Below, in pieces: positions 1-7,028 of a stretch of DNA of 12,068 nucleotides. The translations under genes were made by a program, and so were the position numbers. The first letter of the stretch is position 1; every line of letters begins with the position of its first letter. The notes below the pieces were generated by a model. The model was not told where the DNA came from. It was given only the letters and a program-made list of their open reading frames with translations, and did no database searches. Source of the stretch: Alphaproteobacteria bacterium (lineage in GTDB: Bacteria; Pseudomonadota; Alphaproteobacteria; ATCC43930; CGMCC-115725); contig JAFAWI010000714.1 in the NCBI GenBank assembly GCA_019241915.1, forward strand, positions 1-12,068, given 5' to 3'.

Positions 1-229
1 CGAGCCGTCGGAGGGACTGGCGCCGCTGGTCGTCGAGACGTTGCGCGCCAAGATCGGCGAGCTGCGCGACCAGGGGCTGACGATCCTGTTGGCCGAACAG
101 GGGGTCGAATTTTCGCTGTCGCTCGCCGACCGCGTCTATGTTCTGGAAAAGGGTGCGGTGCGGCATGGCGGCCCGGCAGCCGAGCTGCGCGACGACAAGG
201 CGTTGCGCGAGAAGCTGATGGCATTGTGA
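1..229 (+). CDS. livF: Branched-chain amino-acid ABC transporter ATP-binding protein, LivF type (3' end only)
   Basis: This is the last 75 or so codons of an ABC ATPase; the 5' part lies left of the window. The visible protein begins with EPSEGLAP, the stretch after the Walker B aspartate that is characteristic of LivF. It continues with LTILLAEQ, where LivF proteins carry a glutamine in place of the usual switch histidine, and then with ADRVYVLEKGAV, the usual final strand region. The stop codon is TGA at 227-229. LivF is one of two cytoplasmic ATPases that power uptake of leucine, isoleucine, valine or related amides through LivHM permeases; the substrate cannot be told from this fragment. 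The next gene is convergent, so this is the last gene of its operon. Family assignment is firm; substrate is unknown. Confidence 0.88.
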   Translation, partial: EPSEGLAPLVVETLRAKIGELRDQGLTILLAEQGVEFSLSLADRVYVLEKGAVRHGGPAAELRDDKALREKLMAL

Positions 230-432
230 CCGGATTTTACGCCGTCGTATCGACTCCCTGCGATCAAATGATGTTAATCCATAAGCATAAGAAACCTGTG
301 CGCGCATTGTAAGTTTAATGTAAGGTGCGGGTGCCGTGGCTTTGGCACGACGGTGATGCGACGAGCGGATAAGCAGGCCAAGCACTTTGATCCGGCCTTC
401 CCGCCAAAGCCCCGGCACCCTCTCCCTTACGG
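230..432. other. Convergent intergenic region, locally AT-rich
   Basis: About 200 bases lie between the livF stop and the stop of the DUF4189 gene. The part from about 262 to 325 is clearly richer in A+T than the surroundings. A small hairpin can be drawn with GTGCC at 331-335 and GGCAC at 344-348 (8-base loop), but no T-run follows it, so I do not call it a terminator. I see no gene or RNA here. Confidence 0.4.
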
Positions 433-807
433 TTACCGATTGCACTCGCTGCCGCGCACCTTGCACTGGCCCTCGGTGTGCTTTTGGCAGTCGGCGATGG
501 CGCGGGCCTGGGCATCGCCCTTGTCCGGGCGGATCGAGACGCCCCAGGCGTTGCTTTCCTTCTTCTCGGCCGTCGCCAGCGCGCCGCAGAGCCGCGGCGC
601 CACGGGAATCACGCGGCAACTGTCTCCGCCGCAATCCTTTTTTGCCAGCTCGCCGGCGCGCTGTGGCGTCCCCTCGTTCCAGCTAAACCCATAGCGGCCG
701 CTCGCCTGATCGTAGGCGATGGCGCCGAAGTCGGCCCGCGCAGGCGCCGCCGCAACCGCCAGCCCGCCAGTAAATGCCAACGCCGCCATCAGTGCCGCCG
801 ACCGCAT
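433..807 (-). CDS. Small secreted DUF4189-domain protein
   Basis: The product is 124 residues. It has a signal peptide (about residues 1-25, hydrophobic core ALMAALAFTGGLAVAA, likely cleavage after APARA), so it should be exported to the periplasm or outside. The mature part begins DFGAIAYD and contains NAWGVS near residues 86-91, both typical of the DUF4189 family. Six cysteines (59, 64, 74, 107, 115, 122) could form three disulfides, fitting an exported protein. The start at 807 is well supported: AAGGAGG, a near-perfect Shine-Dalgarno, lies 6 bases upstream. The stop is TAA at 433-435. The gene is divergent from glpD and convergent with livF, so it is probably transcribed alone. The function of DUF4189 proteins is not established and I do not assign one. 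Confidence 0.85.
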   Translation of the reverse strand: MRSAALMAALAFTGGLAVAAAPARADFGAIAYDQASGRYGFSWNEGTPQRAGELAKKDCGGDSCRVIPVAPRLCGALATAEKKESNAWGVSIRPDKGDAQARAIADCQKHTEGQCKVRGSECNR

Positions 808-917
808 CGCCTGCCTCCTTGCCGTCCAAGATCGATGCGGAAGGTGGGGTCAAAGCGCGGGTCGTTCAACGGCGCAGCGCGGTCGCGTGCGGGTTGCAGC
901 GGAATTATGCTGGGCCG
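808..917. promoter_or_regulatory. Divergent intergenic region between DUF4189 gene and glpD
   Basis: These 110 bases separate two divergently transcribed genes and so must hold the promoters of both unless glpD is read from further upstream. The minus-strand side contains the strong AAGGAGG ribosome-binding site of the DUF4189 gene (about 814-820). I could not identify convincing -35/-10 pairs or a GlpR-like operator by eye. The call rests on gene orientation only. Confidence 0.4.
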
Positions 918-2306
918 ATGAGCGAGGTCTTCGACCTGCTGATCGTCGGCGGCGGCATCAACGGCGCCGGCATCGCGCGCGACGCCGCCGGACGCGGCCT
1001 CAAGGTGCTGCTGTGCGAGCAGGGCGATCTCGCAAGCGCGACATCGTCGGCGTCGAGCAAGATGATCCATGGCGGGCTGCGCTATCTCGAACACGGCGCG
1101 TTGCGTCTGGTGCGCGAGTCGCTGGCCGAGCGCGAGGTGCTGCTGCGTATCGCGCCGCATCTGGTGCGGCCGATGCGCTTTGTGCTGCCGCACGGGCCGG
1201 GGCTGCGGCCGCGCTGGATGCTGCGGCTGGGTCTGTTCCTCTACGACCGGCTTGGCGGTGCGCGGACCCTGCCGGGGGCCGCCGCCGTCGATTTGCGCGA
1301 CGGCCCGCTCGCGGCGCCGCTGCGCGACGAGGTGCAGAGCGGCTTTGTCTATTCCGACTGCGTGGTCGACGACGCCCGGCTCGTCGTCGCCAATGCGCGC
1401 GACGCCGCGCATCGCGGCGCCGAAATCCTGACCCGCACCGCGCTGGTCTCGGCGCGGCGTGACGGCGGCGCCTGGCGCGCCGTGCTGCACGGCGATGACG
1501 GCACGCCGCGCGAGGTCGCGGCGCGCGTACTCGTCAATGCCGCCGGGCCGTGGGTCCCCGAGGTGCTGCGCCGCGTCGGGCTGACAGCAACGGCACGGCT
1601 GCGGCTCGTTAAGGGCAGCCACATCGTCGTGCCGCGGCTCTACCCGCACGACCACGCCTACCTGCTGCAGAACGACGACCGCCGCGTCGTCTTCACGATC
1701 CCGTTCGAGCGCGACTACACGCTGATCGGTACCACCGAGGTGGCCGCCAGGGCGCCGCCGGCCGACCGGCCGAGCGCCGAGGAGGTCGCCTATCTGTGCC
1801 GCGCTGTCGGCCGCTGGTTCCGGCGGGCGCCGGAACCGGCCGAGGTCGTGTGGCAGTTCTCGGGGCTGCGGCCGCTCTATGACGACGGTGCGAAAACCGC
1901 CGCAGCGACGAGCCGCGACTATGTGTTCGAGGTCGACGAAGCAGGCCCGCCGGCGCTGTCGCTGTTTGGCGGCAAGCTTACCACTTATCGCCGGCTCGCG
2001 GAGCAGGCGCTGGCGCGGCTGCGCCGGCACCTGCCTGGGATGGGGCCGCCCTGGACACACCAGGCGCCGCTGCCTTCGGACGACTTCACCGCGGCCACCG
2101 GCGGCGAATTCGCGCCGGGGCTCGGCAAGCCGGAGGTCGGGTGGCTGATCCGCGAGGAATGGGCGCGTACGGCCGATGACATCCTGTGGCGCCGCTCCAA
2201 GCTTGGCCTCGCCGCGACACCCGAGCAAAAGGCGGCGCTCGACCGCTTTATCGCCGGTCGGCAGGCTGCAGCCGGCGCGCCAGCACCGCGAACAACAGAT
2301 CGGTGA
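918..2306 (+). CDS. glpD: Aerobic glycerol-3-phosphate dehydrogenase (FAD), with shortened C-terminal domain
   Basis: The product is 462 residues. It should oxidise sn-glycerol 3-phosphate to dihydroxyacetone phosphate at the inner face of the cytoplasmic membrane and pass electrons to quinone. The N-terminus has the FAD dinucleotide-binding motif (LLIVGGGINGAG, residues 8-18), followed by SSKMIHGGLRYLEHG at 46-60, SGLRPLYDD at 315-323 and the family signature GGKLTTYRRLAEQAL at 351-365. The C-terminal end has EEWARTADDILWRRSKLGL at 413-431. The ATG at 918 is chosen because the FAD motif follows at once, as in the family; the frame is open upstream to 774 but that part shows no homology. The ribosome-binding site is weak. 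Oddity: between LPSDDF (385-390) and the GEFAPGL segment (396-402) only a few residues remain, where E. coli GlpD has about 50, so the C-terminal domain is about 40 residues short. The last 59 bases overlap the convergent yehW-like gene. Confidence 0.93.
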   Translation: MSEVFDLLIVGGGINGAGIARDAAGRGLKVLLCEQGDLASATSSASSKMIHGGLRYLEHGALRLVRESLAEREVLLRIAPHLVRPMRFVLPHGPGLRPRWMLRLGLFLYDRLGGARTLPGAAAVDLRDGPLAAPLRDEVQSGFVYSDCVVDDARLVVANARDAAHRGAEILTRTALVSARRDGGAWRAVLHGDDGTPREVAARVLVNAAGPWVPEVLRRVGLTATARLRLVKGSHIVVPRLYPHDHAYLLQNDDRRVVFTIPFERDYTLIGTTEVAARAPPADRPSAEEVAYLCRAVGRWFRRAPEPAEVVWQFSGLRPLYDDGAKTAAATSRDYVFEVDEAGPPALSLFGGKLTTYRRLAEQALARLRRHLPGMGPPWTHQAPLPSDDFTAATGGEFAPGLGKPEVGWLIREEWARTADDILWRRSKLGLAATPEQKAALDRFIAGRQAAAGAPAPRTTDR

Positions 2307-2985
2307 CGACCGCAAACAACGCCACCAGCACCGCGCCTTGCAGCACATAAGGCAATTTGTTGCCGGCGAGCCCATCGAAAATCGGCGTGCCGAGGGTCAG
2401 TGCGCCGACGGTCGAGCCGATCGTCGCGGTGCCGATGGCGACCGTCACCGACACGCGCACCCCGGCGAGGATGACCGGTGCCGCAAGCGGCAGCTCAACC
2501 CGGCGCAGCACCTGCCATGGCGTCATGCCCATCCCCTGCGCCGCTTCGCGCAAGCCTTCGGGCACCCCCTCGATACCGGCGATCGCGTTTTCGACGACCG
2601 GCAGCAGCCCGTAAACGAACAACGCGACCACGGTCGGCCGCGCGCCGAACCCCAGCGCCGGCACCGCCAGCGCCAGCACCGCGGCCGGCGGAAAGGTCTG
2701 GCCGGCGGCGGCGAGCAGCGCGGCGATGGTGCGAAAGTCGCGCCCGGCCGGGCGGGTGGCAAACACCGCCGCTGCGACCCCGGCCAGCGCCGCGGCCGTA
2801 CTCGCCGCGGCGACGAGCCCGAGATGCGACAGAAACAGCTCGACAAACCCGGCGCGGTCGAACACCGCCGGCCGCACCCGTGGAAAGGCCCAGCCGAAGA
2901 CCGGGCTCAGGCCCGGCATGCCGGTGAGCAACGTCACGAACAGCAGGCCGAGCCACAGCGCCGGTGTCTTGAGCGCGATCCTCAT
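2248..2985 (-). CDS. yehW: Quaternary-amine ABC transporter permease, YehW-like
   Basis: The product is 245 residues, an inner-membrane permease of the BPD_transp_1 family; E. coli YehW is nearly the same length (243). Several hydrophobic segments are visible, with a first membrane helix at about residues 8-30. The cytoplasmic EAA loop that contacts the ATPase reads LREAAQGMGMTPWQVLRRVE. It is the fourth and last gene of the yehZ-yehY-yehX-yehW-type operon. Its ATG (2985-2983) overlaps the TGA of the ATPase gene (2984-2982) by the ATGA arrangement. The last codons and the TAA stop (2250-2248) lie inside the 3' end of glpD on the other strand, so any terminator for this operon must lie within glpD sequence. 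The family is the glycine betaine/choline/proline (OpuC/ProW) permease group; the actual substrate is not shown. Confidence 0.9.
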   Translation of the reverse strand: MRIALKTPALWLGLLFVTLLTGMPGLSPVFGWAFPRVRPAVFDRAGFVELFLSHLGLVAAASTAAALAGVAAAVFATRPAGRDFRTIAALLAAAGQTFPPAAVLALAVPALGFGARPTVVALFVYGLLPVVENAIAGIEGVPEGLREAAQGMGMTPWQVLRRVELPLAAPVILAGVRVSVTVAIGTATIGSTVGALTLGTPIFDGLAGNKLPYVLQGAVLVALFAVVTDLLFAVLARRLQPADRR

Positions 2986-3917
2986 CGCACGAGGTCGCCG
3001 AGCGCGATGGCGCCGACCACGCGGCCGTCGCCTTCAGCGACCGCCAGCCGGCCCACCCGCCGCGCCACCATCGCCGCGAGCGCTTCGGCCAGCGTCGCGC
3101 CGGCGTCGATCGGCTCGCCGTCGGCCTGCTCTCCGGTCTGCAGCCGGTCGCGCACGCGCCGCACCGCGAGCAGCTTGAGGCCCAGCCCCTGAACGCCGAC
3201 GAAGTCGCGCACAAAATCGCTCGCCGGCCGCTCGACGATGTCGAGCGGCGTGCCGCTCTGCACCACCCGGCCCCGGTCCATCACCGCGATCATCGTCGCC
3301 AGGCGCAGCGCTTCGGCGATGTCGTGCGTGACGAACACAATGGTCTTGCCGGTGGCCTCGTGGATGCGGGCGATCTCGGCCTGCAGCGCGTCGCGCGTCA
3401 CCGGATCGACCGCGGCGAACGGCTCGTCCATCAGCAGCAGCTCGGGGTCCGCCGCGAGCGCGCGGGCGACCCCGACGCGCTGCTGCTCGCCGCCGGAAAG
3501 CTGGTGCGGATATTTTCCCGCGTAAATGCGCGGGTCGAGCCGCAGCATTTCCAGCAGCTCGTGGACGCGCGCCCGCACCCGCGGCTCGGGCCAATGCAGC
3601 AGCCGCGGCACCGTGGCGATGTTGTCGTCCACCCGCCAATGCGGGAACAGCCCGGTCGATTGGATGACATAGCCGATGCGCCGGCGCAGCGCCTCGACGG
3701 GGGGCCGCAGCGCATCCTCGCCATCGATCCTGATCGTGCCGCCGTCGCACGGCACCAGCCGGTTGATCATGCGCAGCGTCGTCGACTTGCCGCAGCCCGA
3801 CGGGCCCAGCAGAACGCATAACGCGCCGCGCGGCACGGCGAGTGTCAGGTCGCCGACGACCGCCCGGCCATTGTAGGACTTGCTGACGCCGCGCAGCTCG
3901 ATCATCGGCTCGCTCAT
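2982..3917 (-). CDS. yehX: Quaternary-amine ABC transporter ATP-binding protein, YehX-like
   Basis: The product is 311 residues (E. coli YehX 308). It is the cytoplasmic ATPase driving the importer. Motifs: Walker A GPSGCGKST at 38-46, Q-loop VIQSTG with Gln86, signature LSGGEQQR at 140-147, Walker B LLLMDEP at 160-166, and switch His198 in FVTHD. Residues 265 to the end (LAEALAAMVARRVGRLAVAE and VVGAIALGDLVR) look like a single CBS-type module, as in ATPases of the ProV/OpuCA group, where CBS modules sense ionic strength or nucleotides. The start is ATG 3917-3915, giving MSEPMIELRGVSKSY; a second ATG four codons on (MIELRG) is possible. The ATG overlaps the TGA of the upstream permease gene by ATGA, and its own TGA overlaps the next ATG in the same way. 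Confidence 0.94.
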   Translation of the reverse strand: MSEPMIELRGVSKSYNGRAVVGDLTLAVPRGALCVLLGPSGCGKSTTLRMINRLVPCDGGTIRIDGEDALRPPVEALRRRIGYVIQSTGLFPHWRVDDNIATVPRLLHWPEPRVRARVHELLEMLRLDPRIYAGKYPHQLSGGEQQRVGVARALAADPELLLMDEPFAAVDPVTRDALQAEIARIHEATGKTIVFVTHDIAEALRLATMIAVMDRGRVVQSGTPLDIVERPASDFVRDFVGVQGLGLKLLAVRRVRDRLQTGEQADGEPIDAGATLAEALAAMVARRVGRLAVAEGDGRVVGAIALGDLVR

Positions 3918-5113
3918 GCCGCGCCTCGCCGCGGCATGGCGCGCGCCGCCAGCCGAAGCACAAAATCGGCGCCCAGCGCCATCAGGATCGCCGGCAGCGC
4001 GCCGAGCAGCACCAGGTCGGTGGCGTACTGTCCCAGGCCTTCGAAGACAAAGCTGCCGAGCCCGCCGGCGCCGATCAGCGCGGCGACGACGGCAAGTCCG
4101 ACGGTCTGGACCACCACAATGCGCAATCCGGCAAGCAGCACCGGCAGGGCCAGCGGCGTCTCGACGCGCCAAAACACCTGGCGGCCTGTCATCCCCATGC
4201 CGCGCGCCGCTTCGATCGCCGCCGGCGATACGCCACCGATACCGGCGACGGTATTGCGGGCGATCGGAAGCAGCGCGTAAAGCACCAGCGCGATGATCGC
4301 CGGCGCCGGTCCGACACCCCCGATACCCGCCGCGCGCAGCGCCGGCACGGCGTCCGCCAGCCCCGACAGCGGCGCGATCAGCAGCCCGAACAGCGCAATC
4401 GAAGGCACCGTCTGCAACAGGTTGAGCACCGCGAACAGCGGCGCCTCGAACCGCTTGCGGCGCAGCGGCGCAAGACCCAACGGGACGCCGATCGCCACCG
4501 CAGCGCCGAGCGCGGCCGCGACCAGTTCGGCATGCCGCAGCACCGCGGCCCCAAACAGGTCGTGCCGCGCGGCATATTCGCGCGACAGCGACAGCGCGTC
4601 GAACGCGCCGATACGGCTCAGCGCGAGAAAGCCGCCGGCGAGCACCGCGGCCGTCACCAGCTGCACGGCGGCGCCGGCTTGCGCGCGCTGCAGCGAGTCG
4701 ATCGCCGCCAGCGCGGCGCAACCGCCAACGACCCAGAACCCGCCGGCGAGCGAGGCCACCGACGCCGGCGGCGCGCTGCCGAGCAGCTGCGCAGCGGACG
4801 CGCCGGCCACAGCCGGCGCGGCGAGCAGCACAGCACCGGCGACCGCCGCAGCACCGTAATGAACGGCACCGCGCGGCCGCACCCAGCAGAGGGTCAGCAG
4901 CAGCGCCGCCGCCGCGGCAAAGCCCGCCGTTGCCGGGGCGGCGGCGGCCTGCCACAGCGGGACGCCCACGCCGGGAAGCAGCCGGTTGGGGGCGATGACG
5001 ACAAATCCCATCGCGGTGGCGGCAGCCGTCGCCAGCAGCACCAGCACCGGCAGCACGCGGTTGTGCAGCCGCGGCGCCGCCGCCCAAGGTTCCGCGGCGC
5101 CATCGGCGGTCAT
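3914..5113 (-). CDS. yehY: Quaternary-amine ABC transporter permease, YehY-like (long form)
   Basis: The product is 399 residues (E. coli YehY 385). The N-terminal half (about residues 18-180) is a string of alanine-rich hydrophobic segments, an extra membrane domain that typical 200-250-residue permeases lack but YehY has. The C-terminal half is the BPD_transp_1 permease domain, with LLQTVPSIALFGLLIAP and the EAA loop IEAARGMGMTGRQVFWRVE, which closely resembles the loop in the YehW-like partner; together they would form the heterodimeric channel. The start at 5113 is set by the ATGA overlap with the upstream binding-protein gene (TGA at 5112-5110). The reading frame stays open upstream to 5329 on the minus strand, but that part is arginine/glycine-rich shadow of the binding-protein gene. 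It ends in an ATGA overlap with the ATPase gene. Confidence 0.9.
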   Translation of the reverse strand: MTADGAAEPWAAAPRLHNRVLPVLVLLATAAATAMGFVVIAPNRLLPGVGVPLWQAAAAPATAGFAAAAALLLTLCWVRPRGAVHYGAAAVAGAVLLAAPAVAGASAAQLLGSAPPASVASLAGGFWVVGGCAALAAIDSLQRAQAGAAVQLVTAAVLAGGFLALSRIGAFDALSLSREYAARHDLFGAAVLRHAELVAAALGAAVAIGVPLGLAPLRRKRFEAPLFAVLNLLQTVPSIALFGLLIAPLSGLADAVPALRAAGIGGVGPAPAIIALVLYALLPIARNTVAGIGGVSPAAIEAARGMGMTGRQVFWRVETPLALPVLLAGLRIVVVQTVGLAVVAALIGAGGLGSFVFEGLGQYATDLVLLGALPAILMALGADFVLRLAARAMPRRGAA

Positions 5114-6048
5114 GGCAGCAGATGGCCGGCCCGCAGATAATCGCCGGCCACCGCGCGCGCGTCCTCGCCCTCGACCGCGATCCGCGCGTTGAGCTGCTGC
5201 AAGGTCTCGCGCGTCAGCGTCGCAAACACCGCGTCTAGCGCCGGCGCGACAGCCGGGTCGCGCGCCAGCGCCGCCGCCCGGACCACCGGCGCCGGGGCGT
5301 AGACGACCTGCGCGTGCTTGTCGTCGCACAGCGCGGTGAGGCCCAACGCCGCAATCGCCCCATCGGTGCCGTAGGCCATTGCGGCATTGACCCCCGAGAT
5401 ACCCTGCGCCGCGGCGCGCAGTGTCGCCGCGGTATTGCCGCCGGACAGGGTCAGCAGCTGGTCGCCGCTCAGGTGAAAGCCGTAAGCCGCCTCGAACGCC
5501 GGCAGCGCCGCCGGGCTTTCGACAAACTCGGCCGACGCCGCGAGCCGGAAGCGGCCACGGCGTTCAAGGTAGCCGGAGAGATCGCTCAGGCAAGGATGCG
5601 CCGGCAAGCCTTCGAGGTCCCGGCGCACCGCGATCACCCAGGTGTTGTCGGCCGGCGCCGCGGCAAGCCAGACCAGCCCGTTGTGCGCCTTGTCGAGCGC
5701 TGCGACTTCGGCATAGCCGCGCTCGGCGTCGGTCCAGGCCGGGTCGTCCTCGCGATGGAAGAACAGCGCGCCGTTGCCGGTATATTCTGGATAGATGTCG
5801 ATCTGCCCGGCAAGCAGCGCCGCACGCACGATATTGGTCGGCCCCAGCTGCAGCCGCCGCTCGACCGGCACGCCGCGCCCCTCCAGCACCGCCGCGATCA
5901 TCTCGCCGAGCAGCGCTCCCTCGGTATCGATTTTCGAGCCGACCACGAGGGCGGCACCGTCTGCCGCAAGCGCGGAAGATGACGGCTGCATCGCCACAGC
6001 GCTTGCGAGGGCCGCGGCGACGCCGGCAAGGCGCGCGAAGAACCGCAT
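5110..6048 (-). CDS. yehZ: Periplasmic quaternary-amine binding protein, YehZ/OsmF-like
   Basis: The product is 312 residues (E. coli YehZ/OsmF 305). It has an N-terminal signal peptide with cleavage likely near SSALA-AD (about residue 29). The mature protein opens with LVVGSKIDTEGALLGEMIA, and has LGPTNIVRAALLAGQIDIYP and YPEYTGNGALFF, the conserved ligand-domain segments of the OpuAC/ProX-type binding proteins for glycine betaine, choline and related compounds. It captures ligand in the periplasm and delivers it to the YehY/YehW permeases. It is the first gene of the four-gene operon; its ribosome-binding site is weak (a GCGGCG stretch next to the ATG). In E. coli the homologous system is a low-affinity betaine transporter induced under stress; whether that applies here is not visible. 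The gene lies 66 bases downstream of a response-regulator gene on the same strand. Confidence 0.9.
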   Translation of the reverse strand: MRFFARLAGVAAALASAVAMQPSSSALAADGAALVVGSKIDTEGALLGEMIAAVLEGRGVPVERRLQLGPTNIVRAALLAGQIDIYPEYTGNGALFFHREDDPAWTDAERGYAEVAALDKAHNGLVWLAAAPADNTWVIAVRRDLEGLPAHPCLSDLSGYLERRGRFRLAASAEFVESPAALPAFEAAYGFHLSGDQLLTLSGGNTAATLRAAAQGISGVNAAMAYGTDGAIAALGLTALCDDKHAQVVYAPAPVVRAAALARDPAVAPALDAVFATLTRETLQQLNARIAVEGEDARAVAGDYLRAGHLLP

Positions 6049-6114
6049 CGCCGCAGTGTGGCTAACCCCGCCGCAGCTGTCGATTCCCGGCCTCTAGGCA
6101 GCGCCGCCGTGCGG

Positions 6115-6492
6115 CTATGCGGGCAGCCGCGCGCCCGCTGTGGCCCGGATCCGCTCCAGCAAGTCGGCGGCGCGGAACGGCTTCTCGATGACGTCGTCGG
6201 CGCCGAGCAGTTGCGCCATTTTGAGGACGTCGATTTCGCCGGCGCAGGCGCCGCCGGAAATCGCGATGATGCGTACGCCCGGATTGCCGCGGCGCATCGC
6301 GACAATTGTCTCGATGCCCTCCTGCTCGGGCATGATGATGTCGGTGATGACGATTTGCGGCTGCTCGTTGCAGAACAGCGTCATGCCGCGCTTGCCGTTT
6401 TCCGCGGCAAGCACCTCGTGCCCGTCGGCGCGAAGAATTTTCGCGATGGTGCGGCGAAGCGCCTCGTCGTCATCGATGACCAGGATCTTCAT
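6115..6492 (-). CDS. Stand-alone receiver-domain response regulator (CheY-like), copy 1
   Basis: The product is 125 residues, a single receiver domain with no output domain. The phosphorylation set is complete: acidic pair in MKILVIDDDE (Asp7-Asp9), acceptor Asp51 in ITDIIMP, Ser79 in AISGG, and Lys104 in EKPF. Such proteins act in the cytoplasm by passing phosphate or by binding a partner. I choose the ATG at 6492 because MKILVIDDD is where the receiver domain starts and AGGA lies about 7 bases upstream; an upstream start at 6507 (MGRTA) would break that spacing. It is a close paralogue of the next gene upstream: both share RTIA-K/R-IL, ADGH and GADxxI-KPFRA blocks. It differs by a four-residue insertion after Ser79 (GACAGEIDV). 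No histidine kinase lies in the window. The yehZ-like gene begins 66 bases downstream, so co-transcription is possible. Confidence 0.93.
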   Translation of the reverse strand: MKILVIDDDEALRRTIAKILRADGHEVLAAENGKRGMTLFCNEQPQIVITDIIMPEQEGIETIVAMRRGNPGVRIIAISGGACAGEIDVLKMAQLLGADDVIEKPFRAADLLERIRATAGARLPA

Positions 6493-6568
6493 GGCTGTCC
6501 TGCCCACTGCCGCGCGATCACGCTTGGCGTGTAGAGGTGCTTCATTGCAGACGATACGCCGGCGCGGG

Positions 6569-6937
6569 TTAAGACGATGCTAACGGCGCCTCGGCGAGAC
6601 CGCGGATGCAGGCCAGCAGTTCTTGCGCCCGAAACGGTTTCTGGATCGTCGCGTCGGCACCGATAAGACCGGCGACGTCGAGCATCTCCGCATCCGAACC
6701 GGACATCGCGACGATCTTGACCGGCCGCTCATCGCGGCGCAGCGCGAGGATCGTTTCAAAACCCTCTTGACCGGGCATGACGATGTCGGTGAGCACCATG
6801 TCCGGCCTTTCGCGCGCGAAGATCGCCATCCCGCGCCCGCCTTCGGAGGCGGTCAGGACCTGGTGGCCGTCGGCCGACAGGATCCGCGCGATCGTCCGCA
6901 GCAGCAGCAGGTCGTCGTCGATAACCAGTATCTTCAT
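6569..6937 (-). CDS. Stand-alone receiver-domain response regulator (CheY-like), copy 2
   Basis: The product is 122 residues, again only a receiver domain. Conserved residues: MKILVIDDD with Asp7-Asp9, acceptor Asp51 in LTDIVMP, Ser79 in AMSGS, and Lys100 in QKPFRA. A GGAG sequence sits about 6 bases before the ATG at 6937, supporting the start. It is followed after 76 bases by its paralogue on the same strand, so the two are a tandem duplication, expressed together unless a promoter lies in that gap. The resemblance of the pair is clearest in the first 28 residues and at the C-terminal KPFRA helix. The partner kinase and the output are not identifiable here. A 91-base gap separates it from the dioxygenase beta gene upstream. 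Confidence 0.93.
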   Translation of the reverse strand: MKILVIDDDLLLLRTIARILSADGHQVLTASEGGRGMAIFARERPDMVLTDIVMPGQEGFETILALRRDERPVKIVAMSGSDAEMLDVAGLIGADATIQKPFRAQELLACIRGLAEAPLASS

Positions 6938-7028
6938 CGCGGCTCCCGATAGGCCTCAAGCAAAGGGTTCCTCACGCCCTCCCGCGGTTCTCATCGTCCC
7001 CAGCCAACGGCGGCGCCATGGCAACGGT

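Noticed and set aside
331..348. Possible terminator hairpin after livF (GTGCC/GGCAC)
   Set aside because: The stem is only five pairs with an eight-base loop and no T-run follows.
774..917. 48-residue N-terminal extension of GlpD
   Set aside because: It has no homology and overlaps the signal-peptide region of the DUF4189 gene; the FAD motif follows the ATG at 918 directly, as in the family.
789..2375. 528-codon open frame on the minus strand opposite glpD
   Set aside because: The translation is low-complexity, rich in Arg, Gln and Pro, without family motifs; glpD on the other strand has clear motifs. Long antisense frames are expected in high-GC coding DNA.
5114..5329. N-terminal extension of the YehY-like permease
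   Set aside because: The extra 72 residues are an Arg/Gly/Ala-rich shadow of the binding-protein gene; the ATGA overlap at 5110-5113 gives a normal start.
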